In this document: positions 1 to 6,149 of the stretch, piece by piece
Position numbering within the stretch: position 1 is the stretch's first letter
Layout: every line of letters begins with the position of its first letter
Assembly: GCA_017616445.1 (NCBI GenBank)
Contig: JAFZYE010000078.1
Location: 1-51,894 of the forward strand
From: Bacteroidaceae bacterium
GTDB taxonomy: Bacteria > Bacteroidota > Bacteroidia > Bacteroidales > Bacteroidaceae
DNA: 51,894 bases
Direction of reading: 5' to 3'
Program-made: the position numbers and the translations under genes
Notes under the pieces: model-generated
The model's database searches: none
Told to the model about the DNA's origin: nothing
Seen by the model: only the letters and a program-made list of their open reading frames with translations

Positions 1-2
1 AA

Positions 3-734
3 AGCAAAATAACACCACTGCTTGCTGCCCTTCGTGAGCAGAAAGAGATGAAATTGAAAGGCGGTATCTATCACAAAACGCAGATAGATCTGACCTATAA
101 CTCGAACCATATCGAGGGGAGCCGCTTGACGCACGACCAGACACGCTATATCTTCGAGACGAACACCATTGGTGTGACTGCTGACGAGGCGGTGAATGTG
201 AATGATGTCGTAGAGACGGTGAACCATTTCCACTGTATCGATCTGATTATCGACAAGGCAGGCGATCCGCTTTCTGAAGAACTGGTTAAGACGCTGCATG
301 GCATCCTGAAATTAGGTACATCCGACAGTCGCAAAGACTGGTTTGCCGTAGGCGACTACAAGCGTCTGCCTAACGAAGTGGGTGGTCAGGATACATGCGA
401 GCCAGAAAAGGTGCATGATAGTATGCAACGACTGATAGAAGGCTACAATGCTAAGGAGCAACATACCTTAGAAGATATTCTCGACTTCCATGTCCGTTTC
501 GAAAAGATACACCCGTTCCAGGATGGTAATGGACGCGTTGGACGCCTTATCATGTTCAAGGAGTGTCTGCGTAGTGGTGTCGTTCCTTTCATCATCACTG
601 ACGAATTGAAGATGTTCTATTATCAGGGCTTACGTGAGTGGGGTCATATTAATGGATACCTCACAGATACCTGTCTTACGGCACAAGATCAATATAAAGC
701 TGCACTCGATTATTTCAGAATCAAGTATGAATAA
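3..734 (+). CDS. Fic family protein adenylyltransferase, 5' end outside window
   Basis: The reading frame is open from the left edge, so the first ATG at 48 is probably internal and the gene starts upstream. The Fic core motif HPFQDGNGRVGR begins at base 510; its His is the catalytic base and the Asp and Gly/Asn/Arg bind the metal and the phosphates of ATP. Near the N-terminus the sequence SNHIEG fits the (S/T)xxxE(G/N) inhibitory helix, whose Glu normally blocks ATP binding. This places the protein among Fic enzymes that hold their own inhibitory helix upstream of the core. Fic enzymes move AMP from ATP onto Ser, Thr or Tyr of a target protein; the target here is unknown. The stop is followed within 15 bases by a DUF3800 remnant, so the 3' neighbourhood appears rearranged. 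Family assignment is firm; the biological role (toxin, stress regulator or other) is not visible. Confidence 0.93.
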   Translation, partial: SKITPLLAALREQKEMKLKGGIYHKTQIDLTYNSNHIEGSRLTHDQTRYIFETNTIGVTADEAVNVNDVVETVNHFHCIDLIIDKAGDPLSEELVKTLHGILKLGTSDSRKDWFAVGDYKRLPNEVGGQDTCEPEKVHDSMQRLIEGYNAKEQHTLEDILDFHVRFEKIHPFQDGNGRVGRLIMFKECLRSGVVPFIITDELKMFYYQGLREWGHINGYLTDTCLTAQDQYKAALDYFRIKYE

Positions 735-745
735 AAAGACGAGTA

Positions 746-1042
746 ATGGATAGAGGTAAGCGTGAAGACAAGAATCTTCTCAGTTATTATCAACAGCTTC
801 TGGAGAAAGGCACCTATTGGGTAGCAGCGGAGCGGATGAAGAACCACATGGAATGCCTTGACTTCAAATGGAAAGCAGATGATGTAGCTGGATTGCAGAT
901 TGCCGACCTGATAGCTTATCCACTCACTCGACATGTTCTCAATCCACAGGAAGTGAACCTTGCATACGATGTGTTGGAGCCCAATATTTTCGTTGAGGAA
1001 GGGAAGTTGATGGGACTTAAGATATACCCTCAACAGCCATAA
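746..1042 (+). pseudogene. C-terminal remnant of a DUF3800 protein
   Basis: This 98-residue frame matches only the end of DUF3800 proteins: an RGKREDKNL stretch near the start and the signature GLQIADLIAYPLTRH around residues 49-63. Full DUF3800 proteins are about 230-300 residues and begin with a YxDESG motif that would chelate metal in an RNase-H-like fold; that half is absent here. The frame has a stop at 728-730, inside the end of the Fic gene, so no upstream coding sequence remains. I infer a deletion that joined the Fic 3' end to a DUF3800 3' end. DUF3800 genes are often found in defence or mobile regions. A short independent gene cannot be excluded, but lack of the catalytic half argues against function. 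Confidence 0.7.
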
Positions 1043-1072
1043 AAAAAGAGCTGCCACGAACCTGACAACTCT
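1041..1072 (-). terminator. intrinsic terminator of the candidate small RNA
   Basis: Ten-base-pair stem (1047-1056 with 1063-1072) with a six-base loop and a run of seven T on the minus strand at 1047-1041. Two pairs are G-U when read as minus-strand RNA and would be A-C mismatches in plus-strand RNA, which supports minus-strand transcription. Confidence 0.72.
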
Positions 1073-1122
1073 TTCCGATCGGGGACACCCCAATCCCTGA
1101 AAATGGAACTCGTCCATTGTTC
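1041..1122 (-). ncRNA. candidate three-hairpin small RNA
   Basis: Reading the minus strand from about 1122 there are three consecutive stem-loops and then a T-run. Stem 1 is 1102-1118 (AATGGA/TCCATT). Stem 2 is 1077-1095 (eight pairs around GGGG-TGT-CCCC, one G-U). Stem 3 is 1047-1072 (ten pairs, two of them G-U that pair only in minus-strand RNA), followed by seven T. A perfect -7 box (TATCTTTGC, minus) at 1128-1136 would start transcription near 1122. No ORF with coding character lies in it. The predicted transcript is about 80 nt. Its end touches the stop of the DUF3800 remnant, so it could alternatively be a convergent regulatory RNA or a relic of a mobile element. No Rfam family was recognised. 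Confidence 0.6.
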
Positions 1123-1127
1123 TGTTT

Positions 1128-1136
1128 GCAAAGATA
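1128..1136 (-). promoter_or_regulatory. Bacteroidota -7 promoter element for the small RNA
   Basis: Exact match to TAnnTTTGC on the minus strand (TATCTTTGC). No clear -33 TTTG box is seen at the usual distance. The only downstream product is the three-hairpin region, since no minus-strand gene follows. Confidence 0.6.
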
Positions 1137-1198
1137 GTGCATTTTCTTAAAACCTCCATCATTTTTTTGAGTATTTTTCAAGAAAACGTGAAAAATCC

Positions 1199-1215
1199 GA
1201 TTCTTTATTAGAATC
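1199..1215. promoter_or_regulatory. operator-like inverted repeat upstream of the 1263 gene
   Basis: Perfect six-base inverted repeat GATTCT-N5-AGAATC that ends seven bases before the -7 element at 1222-1230, so it lies between the expected -33 and -7 boxes. A dimeric regulator bound there would block RNA polymerase. This is inferred from geometry only. Confidence 0.35.
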
Positions 1216-1221
1216 TTTTCG

Positions 1222-1230
1222 TATTTTTGC
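1222..1230 (+). promoter_or_regulatory. -7 promoter element of the 1263-4538 gene run
   Basis: TATTTTTGC matches TAnnTTTGC. It lies 33 bases upstream of the ATG at 1263, which gives a normal short leader. This also decides the start: an in-frame TTG at 1227 would fall inside the promoter itself, so ATG 1263 is preferred. Confidence 0.6.
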
Positions 1231-1262
1231 AGGTGGAATTAACAACTAAACGATATATCGAT

Positions 1263-1760
1263 ATGAAACGAGTACTATTATTGATTCTAATAACCATATG
1301 CACACTCAGTTTTGAGGTGTACGCACAAACGGTATCTTACACATATAAACCTCTTGCCGCAGAAGGATGCACGATGCGATACAGTGTTTCTAGGCAAAAT
1401 GATTCGTATTATATAATTGCAACCGTAAAATCTGATAGATTGTTGTTTTTAAACGAACCTACTATAAAAATTCGAACATTCAACGGTGAGGTTTTAACCT
1501 TTTCTGGGAAGGCTATCGGTAATGGGAGTAGTTCTGTAGGTGTCATTTCTGGAAATCTGGTTCTTCCTGTTTCAGAGATTAGTTCTACGGCTCAATTTAA
1601 AGTAACAGAAGAGCAGTTTGAGCAAATTAAAAACGGGGTCGCTAAAATACGAATAACAATGACACCCATGAATCATGAACGAACATTCACAAAAGACAAA
1701 ATTGGGAAGAAACTCTACAAGTTTTATATAAAACAAAAAGAACAAGAAGATAGCTTTTAA
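1263..1760 (+). CDS. secreted protein of unknown function, beta-rich
   Basis: 165 residues starting at ATG 1263; the longer frame from 1227 would begin in the -7 box. Residues 1-22 are a classic Sec signal peptide (MKR, a hydrophobic core, then VYAQ), so the mature protein is periplasmic or exported. The mature part is rich in alternating hydrophobic residues expected of beta strands and has no cysteine pair or metal motif beyond one Cys near residue 36. I recognise no family. It is the first gene after the promoter at 1222-1230 and is followed by the coiled-coil gene at 1802, so it is probably co-transcribed with the NYG-motif genes. Base composition is AT-rich compared with the housekeeping genes further right, fitting recent acquisition. 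Confidence 0.75.
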   Translation: MKRVLLLILITICTLSFEVYAQTVSYTYKPLAAEGCTMRYSVSRQNDSYYIIATVKSDRLLFLNEPTIKIRTFNGEVLTFSGKAIGNGSSSVGVISGNLVLPVSEISSTAQFKVTEEQFEQIKNGVAKIRITMTPMNHERTFTKDKIGKKLYKFYIKQKEQEDSF

Positions 1761-1801
1761 AGAAAAATATTACTTTAGGATATAAATTTATAAGTAAGAC
1801 T

Positions 1802-2617
1802 ATGTATGCATTTCATAACGGAGGAATAATACTTGACCGCTCCCAAATAAAGGATGGAGATATTGTTGCATTTGATTACGACTATGGTCATGGTGTCGCA
1901 TTAATGAAGGATGGAAGCGAATTCTATAGTGCATATAATCTTTTTCGTGCCGATTCTGTATGGGTTAGTGATTATATACCAGAAGAGATTCGGCTGTTTG
2001 CACCTAACAGGGAAGATCTACTGTTAGCTATTGACCATTTGACATCTGAGAGTTACAATAACGATTGCTTGATAGATCATTCGTTATGGCAAAAACCATT
2101 ACACGATGCCGACGAGGACCTCTTGCAGTCAATAGATAAATTGAAGCAAATGGTCAAGGAGCAGATAGAAATACAAGAGCATATTGTCAAAAGATGGCAA
2201 AAGGAACGTGATAATGAAAAAGCGTATGCTGAGAGTCAAAAAATTATTTTTGAGGATGAAGCAAAGGAAAAAACAGAAAAGATAGAGCAGTTAGAAACGC
2301 GTATACAGGAACTTGAAGCAGAAACGGAAAGATTGAAAAAACTGCCTTCTGAGGATAGTTTTGTAAAACGACTGGTAAAGGAAGCCCAAAACCTCTATAA
2401 ACATGAGAAGCAAAAGACAGAGGTAATCAGGCAGATTTTACATACCATGGGGTGCAATGAGGCAGAAGCAGAATTGGATGCCTGGATTGAAGGCAAGGAG
2501 ACGAAAAAGACTGGACAAGTTGCCAGTACCACCGTCAATAATTATGGTAACATTTTTGAGAATGGCGCCACACAAATTAACAATCAAAATAAAGAAAAAG
2601 ATAGCAGCAAAGTGTAG
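1802..2617 (+). CDS. coiled-coil protein with C-terminal NYGN/GATQINN motif
   Basis: 271 residues, no signal peptide, so probably cytoplasmic. Three parts are visible: an N-terminal mixed domain (about 1-95) with DGDIVAFDYDYGHGVALM, which could be a small beta-barrel or papain-like fold but is not assigned; a long charged coiled coil (about 108-205, rich in E, K, Q); and a tail that ends with the motif NNYGNIFENGATQINN at about 245-260. The same motif occurs at the C-terminus of the 3284 product and at the N-terminus of the 4059 product. A short motif shared at opposite ends of neighbouring proteins suggests a homotypic contact. The two secreted proteins at 1263 and 2693 interleave with these genes. 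Function is unknown. Confidence 0.8.
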   Translation: MYAFHNGGIILDRSQIKDGDIVAFDYDYGHGVALMKDGSEFYSAYNLFRADSVWVSDYIPEEIRLFAPNREDLLLAIDHLTSESYNNDCLIDHSLWQKPLHDADEDLLQSIDKLKQMVKEQIEIQEHIVKRWQKERDNEKAYAESQKIIFEDEAKEKTEKIEQLETRIQELEAETERLKKLPSEDSFVKRLVKEAQNLYKHEKQKTEVIRQILHTMGCNEAEAELDAWIEGKETKKTGQVASTTVNNYGNIFENGATQINNQNKEKDSSKV

Positions 2618-2646
2618 TGTTTGTAATTAATTCAAACGTACAAACA
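2618..2646. promoter_or_regulatory. inverted repeat after the 1802 gene
   Basis: Eight-base inverted repeat TGTTTGTA / TACAAACA with a 13-base spacer, starting one base after the stop codon of the 1802 gene and about 45 bases before the 2693 start. It has no T-run on either side, so an operator or RNA-processing hairpin is as likely as a terminator. Confidence 0.3.
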
Positions 2647-2692
2647 AAAAGAGATATATAGTATATTTTCAAACGAATCTAACGTATAAAAG

Positions 2693-3268
2693 ATGAAACG
2701 ATTATTAATCTGCATTATATCTGTGTTTGTCCTAAGCATAGCTTATGCACAGAAAGACGAAGCGCAAGTTATTCAGCGTACTTTTTTGAATTGTACCATT
2801 GGTGAAACTACTCTTTCTAAGGCAAAAAAAGCTTTAAAGAAACAGGGGTACACATTAATTACCCAAAAAAAGGGGAAGATAGAACATATAATGATAATAG
2901 AGACACTCAATCCTTCAGGTGTTTATTTTGGTGGGCATGACTGGAATAGTGTATTACTGCGTTTCTACGAGAAGAAATTATATTATGTAATGTTTAGTAA
3001 AGGTATAAAAACCAGCAAACCCAATGAAGACATAGATTTCATGAACATTATTACAAAAAAATTAAAGGAAAAATATGGCTCAAACAAATATGTTCTCTTA
3101 ACCGAGAAAACAGACAACTTTACGGTAATCGATCCCTATACTTTAATTATTTTATCCAAAAATGGAATCGGAGACGAAACGTTAGGTATCACTGGTTCTG
3201 TTGTCTTAGTATATACAGATGGAGATTTGTTCTATAAAATAGACGAATCTGAAAATGACGAGTTTTAG
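2693..3268 (+). CDS. secreted protein of unknown function
   Basis: 191 residues with a clear signal peptide at 1-20 (MKRLLICIISVFVLSIAYAQ). The mature protein starts with a segment holding NCTIGETTLSKAKKALKKQG, a pattern of the type seen in small alpha/beta periplasmic domains of the BamE/SmpA kind (a conserved G followed by a helix and a second G); this is a resemblance only. The rest is predicted to alternate strands and helices and ends in acidic residues. It sits between the two coiled-coil genes with the shared NYG motif and is transcribed in the same direction. No catalytic motif was found. Confidence 0.75.
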   Translation: MKRLLICIISVFVLSIAYAQKDEAQVIQRTFLNCTIGETTLSKAKKALKKQGYTLITQKKGKIEHIMIIETLNPSGVYFGGHDWNSVLLRFYEKKLYYVMFSKGIKTSKPNEDIDFMNIITKKLKEKYGSNKYVLLTEKTDNFTVIDPYTLIILSKNGIGDETLGITGSVVLVYTDGDLFYKIDESENDEF

Positions 3269-3283
3269 CAAATAATTATTACA

Positions 3284-4051
3284 ATGTTCGGAAGACTCTT
3301 TCACAAAGAAAAACAATTAACCGGCTTAGGTTTTTTAATGTACGAGGTACGTGAAATACTGGATTTGAATTTAGAAGATCTAAAGCTATTCTCTGACAAC
3401 TATAATCCTGTTAGCATGCTAAACTTGTTAGTCACGTGTAAAAACCATTCATGCCAACAATGTCTTCTAAAACAGTTCATAGCATCTGAATTTAAATTTG
3501 GAACAGGCGCAGAGACGGCTCCATACGAAAAAAAAGTATGGGGAATGGTTAGCCGTCGAAATGCGTATTTCTATTCTAAATGGGAAGAAGAAATACGTAA
3601 GGGTCAGTTTCCACTCATTAATAGTAAGGACAACAATCTTTGGAACGAACGACAAAAAATGCAACAAGAAATAGAAGACCTGAAAACAGCAAATAGTCAA
3701 TATAAAAGCGAGAAACAGAAAGCAGAAGCAGAATGTGCTCATATGCAGCATGACATAGAGACTTTACAATATAAAATAGAGGAAATAAAAACGAAATTTG
3801 CCGAAAGTGTCCCACTCGACTTTTTTACAAAAAACGTAACATACGATTCAATAATTCAGTATACTGCTAGCCGACAAGATACAAGTGCGATAGATGTACT
3901 AACAGGTATGCTTGAAGCTTTATTACCTAAAGAAATGCATGAGAAAATAAGAACTGATGTTTCATCAAGATTATCGCAAAACACGACCTTCAACAACTAT
4001 GGAACATACGTAGCTGAAGGTGGCACACAAGTGAACTATCTAAAAAAATAA
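3284..4051 (+). CDS. coiled-coil protein with C-terminal NYG/GGTQVN motif
   Basis: 255 residues, no signal peptide. An N-terminal alpha-helical domain (about 1-110) holds a pair of close cysteines (CQQC near residue 57) that could bind metal or form a disulfide. A coiled coil follows (about 120-175) and then a short helical region, and the protein ends with NNYGTYVAEGGTQVNY, a diverged copy of the motif in the 1802 product. The gap to the next gene (4059), which carries the motif at its N-terminus, is only seven bases, so the two are almost surely translated together. The 1802 and 3284 products therefore share the plan of head domain, coiled coil and terminal motif, although the head domains look unrelated. 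Confidence 0.8.
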   Translation: MFGRLFHKEKQLTGLGFLMYEVREILDLNLEDLKLFSDNYNPVSMLNLLVTCKNHSCQQCLLKQFIASEFKFGTGAETAPYEKKVWGMVSRRNAYFYSKWEEEIRKGQFPLINSKDNNLWNERQKMQQEIEDLKTANSQYKSEKQKAEAECAHMQHDIETLQYKIEEIKTKFAESVPLDFFTKNVTYDSIIQYTASRQDTSAIDVLTGMLEALLPKEMHEKIRTDVSSRLSQNTTFNNYGTYVAEGGTQVNYLKK

Positions 4052-4058
4052 TCAAGCC

Positions 4059-4538
4059 ATGAACGTACAAAATTTATACAACTACGGTAATCTGTTCGAG
4101 GCTGGTGCCACGCAGATCAACAACTACTATGGTAGCCAATCCTCGACAGACCATCCTCAGTTGCCTGCGAAACTCAGTCGTGGGCAAGCGGAGACTTTGT
4201 TTGTATCGCTCAAACAGAAAGGTTTTCTTGGGGCTGATGCTACGCTTGATTCGTGGCTTCAGGTCATGGGGTGCCAGATGGCTCAAAAGTGGAGTCCTGT
4301 AAACTGGATAAAAACCAAAGAAACACTGCGTCTTCTGCTGACGGGAATCTATGCCGAAGAGCTTGAACACAAAGCTTTCAAGCTGAAAGATCTGGCAGAA
4401 ATGACGGCTCATTGTTTCATCGATGGCAAAGGTAATTTCATGCAGTTGGCGAAGCCTAAAACAGAAAACTCGATAGATACCGATTACATAGAGCAACTAA
4501 TTTCCGACCTAAAAAAGTCGGAAGGCATAACCGACTGA
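4059..4538 (+). CDS. small helical protein with N-terminal NYGN/GATQINN motif
   Basis: 159 residues. The first 25 hold YNYGNLFEAGATQINNYYG, nearly the same as the C-terminal tail of the 1802 product. The remaining 130 residues form a helical domain with GFLGADATLDSWLQVMG and a later PVNWIKTKETLRLLL segment; short proteins of this general plan are common beside mobile elements in Bacteroidota, but I cannot name a family. It is the last gene of the run and is closed by a strong terminator at 4582-4610. Base composition is less AT-rich than the genes before it. A motif at the N-terminus here and at the C-terminus in two neighbours suggests an adaptor that recruits them. Confidence 0.8.
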   Translation: MNVQNLYNYGNLFEAGATQINNYYGSQSSTDHPQLPAKLSRGQAETLFVSLKQKGFLGADATLDSWLQVMGCQMAQKWSPVNWIKTKETLRLLLTGIYAEELEHKAFKLKDLAEMTAHCFIDGKGNFMQLAKPKTENSIDTDYIEQLISDLKKSEGITD

Positions 4539-4581
4539 TACTCAGATAATTCTATTCGAAAAACTTACTTGAAAATCGTTT

Positions 4582-4610
4582 AAGTCCGACCTTTTCGGGT
4601 CGGACTTTTT
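4582..4610 (+). terminator. rho-independent terminator
   Basis: Perfect ten-base-pair stem AAGTCCGACC / GGTCGGACTT with a six-base loop, followed by a T-run. It closes the 1263-4538 gene run and separates it from the antirepressor promoter at 4646. Confidence 0.9.
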
Positions 4611-4645
4611 CGTTATTTTTCCTTACCCTCCTCATAATAATCTTA

Positions 4646-4654
4646 TAACTTTGC
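4646..4654 (+). promoter_or_regulatory. -7 promoter element of the antirepressor cassette
   Basis: TAACTTTGC matches TAnnTTTGC. Transcription would start near 4661 and give a leader of about 68 nt that contains the hairpin at 4682-4706. Confidence 0.65.
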
Positions 4655-4681
4655 ACCGCGAAAGGTTGAAAAGACCTAAGC

Positions 4682-4706
4682 CACGTAAAGGAATGGTCCT
4701 TGCGTG
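4682..4706 (+). promoter_or_regulatory. hairpin in the antirepressor leader
   Basis: CACGT-A-AAGGA pairs with TCCTT-GCGTG (ten pairs, one G-U, one bulged A) around an ATGG loop. It ends 22 bases before the ATG, has no T-run after it, and lies wholly in the predicted 5' UTR. It may shield or expose the start region of the antirepressor mRNA; no riboswitch class was recognised. Confidence 0.4.
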
Positions 4707-4728
4707 AACATTATTAATTTATTATAAA

Positions 4729-5421
4729 ATGAATGAACTACAAGTATTTAAGCATGAGTTGTTCGGCGAAATCCGGACAATGATGAACGAGAAGTGTGAG
4801 GTCTTCTTCGTAGGTAAGGATGTGGCTTTGGCGCTGGGATACAGCAACACCTCGAAGGCTATTCAGCAACACGTGGACAAGGAGGACAGAAGCACCCTCC
4901 CAATTCGGGAGAGTGCCTACGAAACCCGCGTAACCATCATCAATGAAAGCGGACTTTACTCCCTTATTCTCTCATCGAAGTTGCCCCAGGCGAAAGCGTT
5001 CAAGCGCTGGGTGACGAACGAAGTGTTGCCTCAGATTGCGCACACGGGTGGGTATATTCCTACAAGGAACATGCGCACGGGCGAGAAGCTGACGGACGGC
5101 GAGGTGATGGAGGTGGCCAATCGGATTATGCAGCGAACCATCAGCCGGCATAACCTCCCTGCTGACGACTGCGTGACAACATCGGAGATTGCCAAGACTC
5201 TGGGAATGACGACGAAAGACCTGAACTTGCATCTGGTGGCTATCGGAGTGCAGTTCTGGAACGGCTCACGCTACAAGCTGAAAGGGGACTATGAACAGCT
5301 GGGCTATGCCTGCGAACGTCTGTTCCACTACTATGCACTGGACGGTGAGAAGAAGGAGCGGACGTATATGGTGTGGACACCAACGGGAGTTGAATTCATT
5401 CACAAATTGTTTAACAACTAA
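4729..5421 (+). CDS. phage-type antirepressor with BRO-N and KilAC-like domains
   Basis: 230 residues. The N-terminal 105 residues are a BRO-N domain (FVGKDVALALGYSNTSKAI, then NESGLYSLILSSKLPQAKAF and WVTNEVLPQI), a DNA-binding module of phage and mobile-element regulators. The C-terminal part (about 150-230) looks like a KilAC antirepressor domain with TTSEIAKTLGMTTKDLNLHL. In phages such proteins inactivate a repressor and switch on lytic or replication genes. Here it is the first gene of a cassette with a primase-like protein and a lysin-like peptidase and has its own promoter and leader hairpin. No matching CI-type repressor is encoded next to it; the XRE protein at 10507 is the only nearby candidate. 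Confidence 0.9.
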   Translation: MNELQVFKHELFGEIRTMMNEKCEVFFVGKDVALALGYSNTSKAIQQHVDKEDRSTLPIRESAYETRVTIINESGLYSLILSSKLPQAKAFKRWVTNEVLPQIAHTGGYIPTRNMRTGEKLTDGEVMEVANRIMQRTISRHNLPADDCVTTSEIAKTLGMTTKDLNLHLVAIGVQFWNGSRYKLKGDYEQLGYACERLFHYYALDGEKKERTYMVWTPTGVEFIHKLFNN

Positions 5422-5424
5422 AAG

Positions 5425-5431
5425 AAAGGAG
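5425..5431 (+). promoter_or_regulatory. Shine-Dalgarno-like site of the 5437 gene
   Basis: AAAGGAG five bases before the ATG. Bacteroidota genes rarely use such sites and most genes in this window lack one, so this may mark foreign origin. Confidence 0.4.
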
Positions 5432-5436
5432 AAAAA

Positions 5437-5715
5437 ATGCAAACGAAGATTTGTAAAGTTGTGGAACAGAGCAGCGTTGTGTATGTTCCAAGTAAGAAAC
5501 AGGAGAATGGTCAGTTAGCTAAGTCTATGATCAGACTCCGTGAGTTAGGTGGTGATTACGAGGATGAGTACATCTGTGCGATGTTTGGCAACTTAGCTCA
5601 ATGTAAGTTCGCAGAAGGCTGCATCGTGGTAGCATCACTGCGATTCCAAACTCACGAGTCAAACGGATCGTACTTCCAGGATGTGGTTGCAAACGAAATA
5701 CAGCCACTCAAATAA
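5437..5715 (+). CDS. small protein, possible OB-fold
   Basis: 92 residues directly after the antirepressor, 15 bases after its stop and with a Shine-Dalgarno-like AAAGGAG. The second half reads as strands separated by glycine turns, with GCIVVASLRFQTHESNG then SYFQDVVANEI, a pattern like short OB-fold proteins (DUF3127 and single-strand DNA-binding types), where a conserved GxVV strand is followed by an NG turn. Given the primase-like protein two genes on, a single-strand DNA-binding role would fit. No sequence motif proves it, so the family remains open. Confidence 0.6.
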   Translation: MQTKICKVVEQSSVVYVPSKKQENGQLAKSMIRLRELGGDYEDEYICAMFGNLAQCKFAEGCIVVASLRFQTHESNGSYFQDVVANEIQPLK

Positions 5716-5815
5716 CAAAATATATTAATCGGGCGAAGGCGTTGGTGAAGGAAGTCTACGTAGTGAAAATGGCCAAATTCTGACACAAACCCTTCAACCA
5801 CAAATTCGCAAGATT

Positions 5816-6145
5816 ATGAAGAAAATTGAAATTAAGAACGAGAAGGACGTTCTGAACACGCTGAAAAGCGGACGCATCGTTGAAGGTCGTCTGGCATTGG
5901 TAACAACAGATGACGGTAGTATATTGATTGAGTTTGCTGCTTATAACCGGCAGAACAAACGTTCGAAGGATAAGCTGATAGCAGAACTGGAACACGGTTG
6001 GTTGAAGGAGTCGCCAAAGCGTTATAAGTTCTTCAACTCTGTGAAGAAGACGTTGACCATTCCTCAGGTGCAGCTGGCTATGCAAAGCGACATGAACATG
6101 GCAATGGCTGAACTTGACGTAATCGGACTTTTCAAAATGAACTAA
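5816..6145 (+). CDS. small protein of unknown function in the primase cassette
   Basis: 109 residues starting at ATG 5816; a 100-base spacer separates it from the previous gene and holds no convincing frame. The N-terminus has a strand-rich stretch (RIVEGRLALVTTDDGSILIEF) and the C-terminal half is helical with many lysines. Its stop lies only four bases before the primase-like gene at 6150, so the two are coupled. No family was recognised. It may be an accessory or DNA-binding protein of the replication cassette by position only. Confidence 0.65.
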   Translation: MKKIEIKNEKDVLNTLKSGRIVEGRLALVTTDDGSILIEFAAYNRQNKRSKDKLIAELEHGWLKESPKRYKFFNSVKKTLTIPQVQLAMQSDMNMAMAELDVIGLFKMN

Positions 6146-6149
6146 TACT

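Noticed and set aside
710..1162. 150-residue minus-strand frame
   Set aside because: It is opposite the DUF3800 remnant, shows no family similarity and would contain the small RNA terminator.
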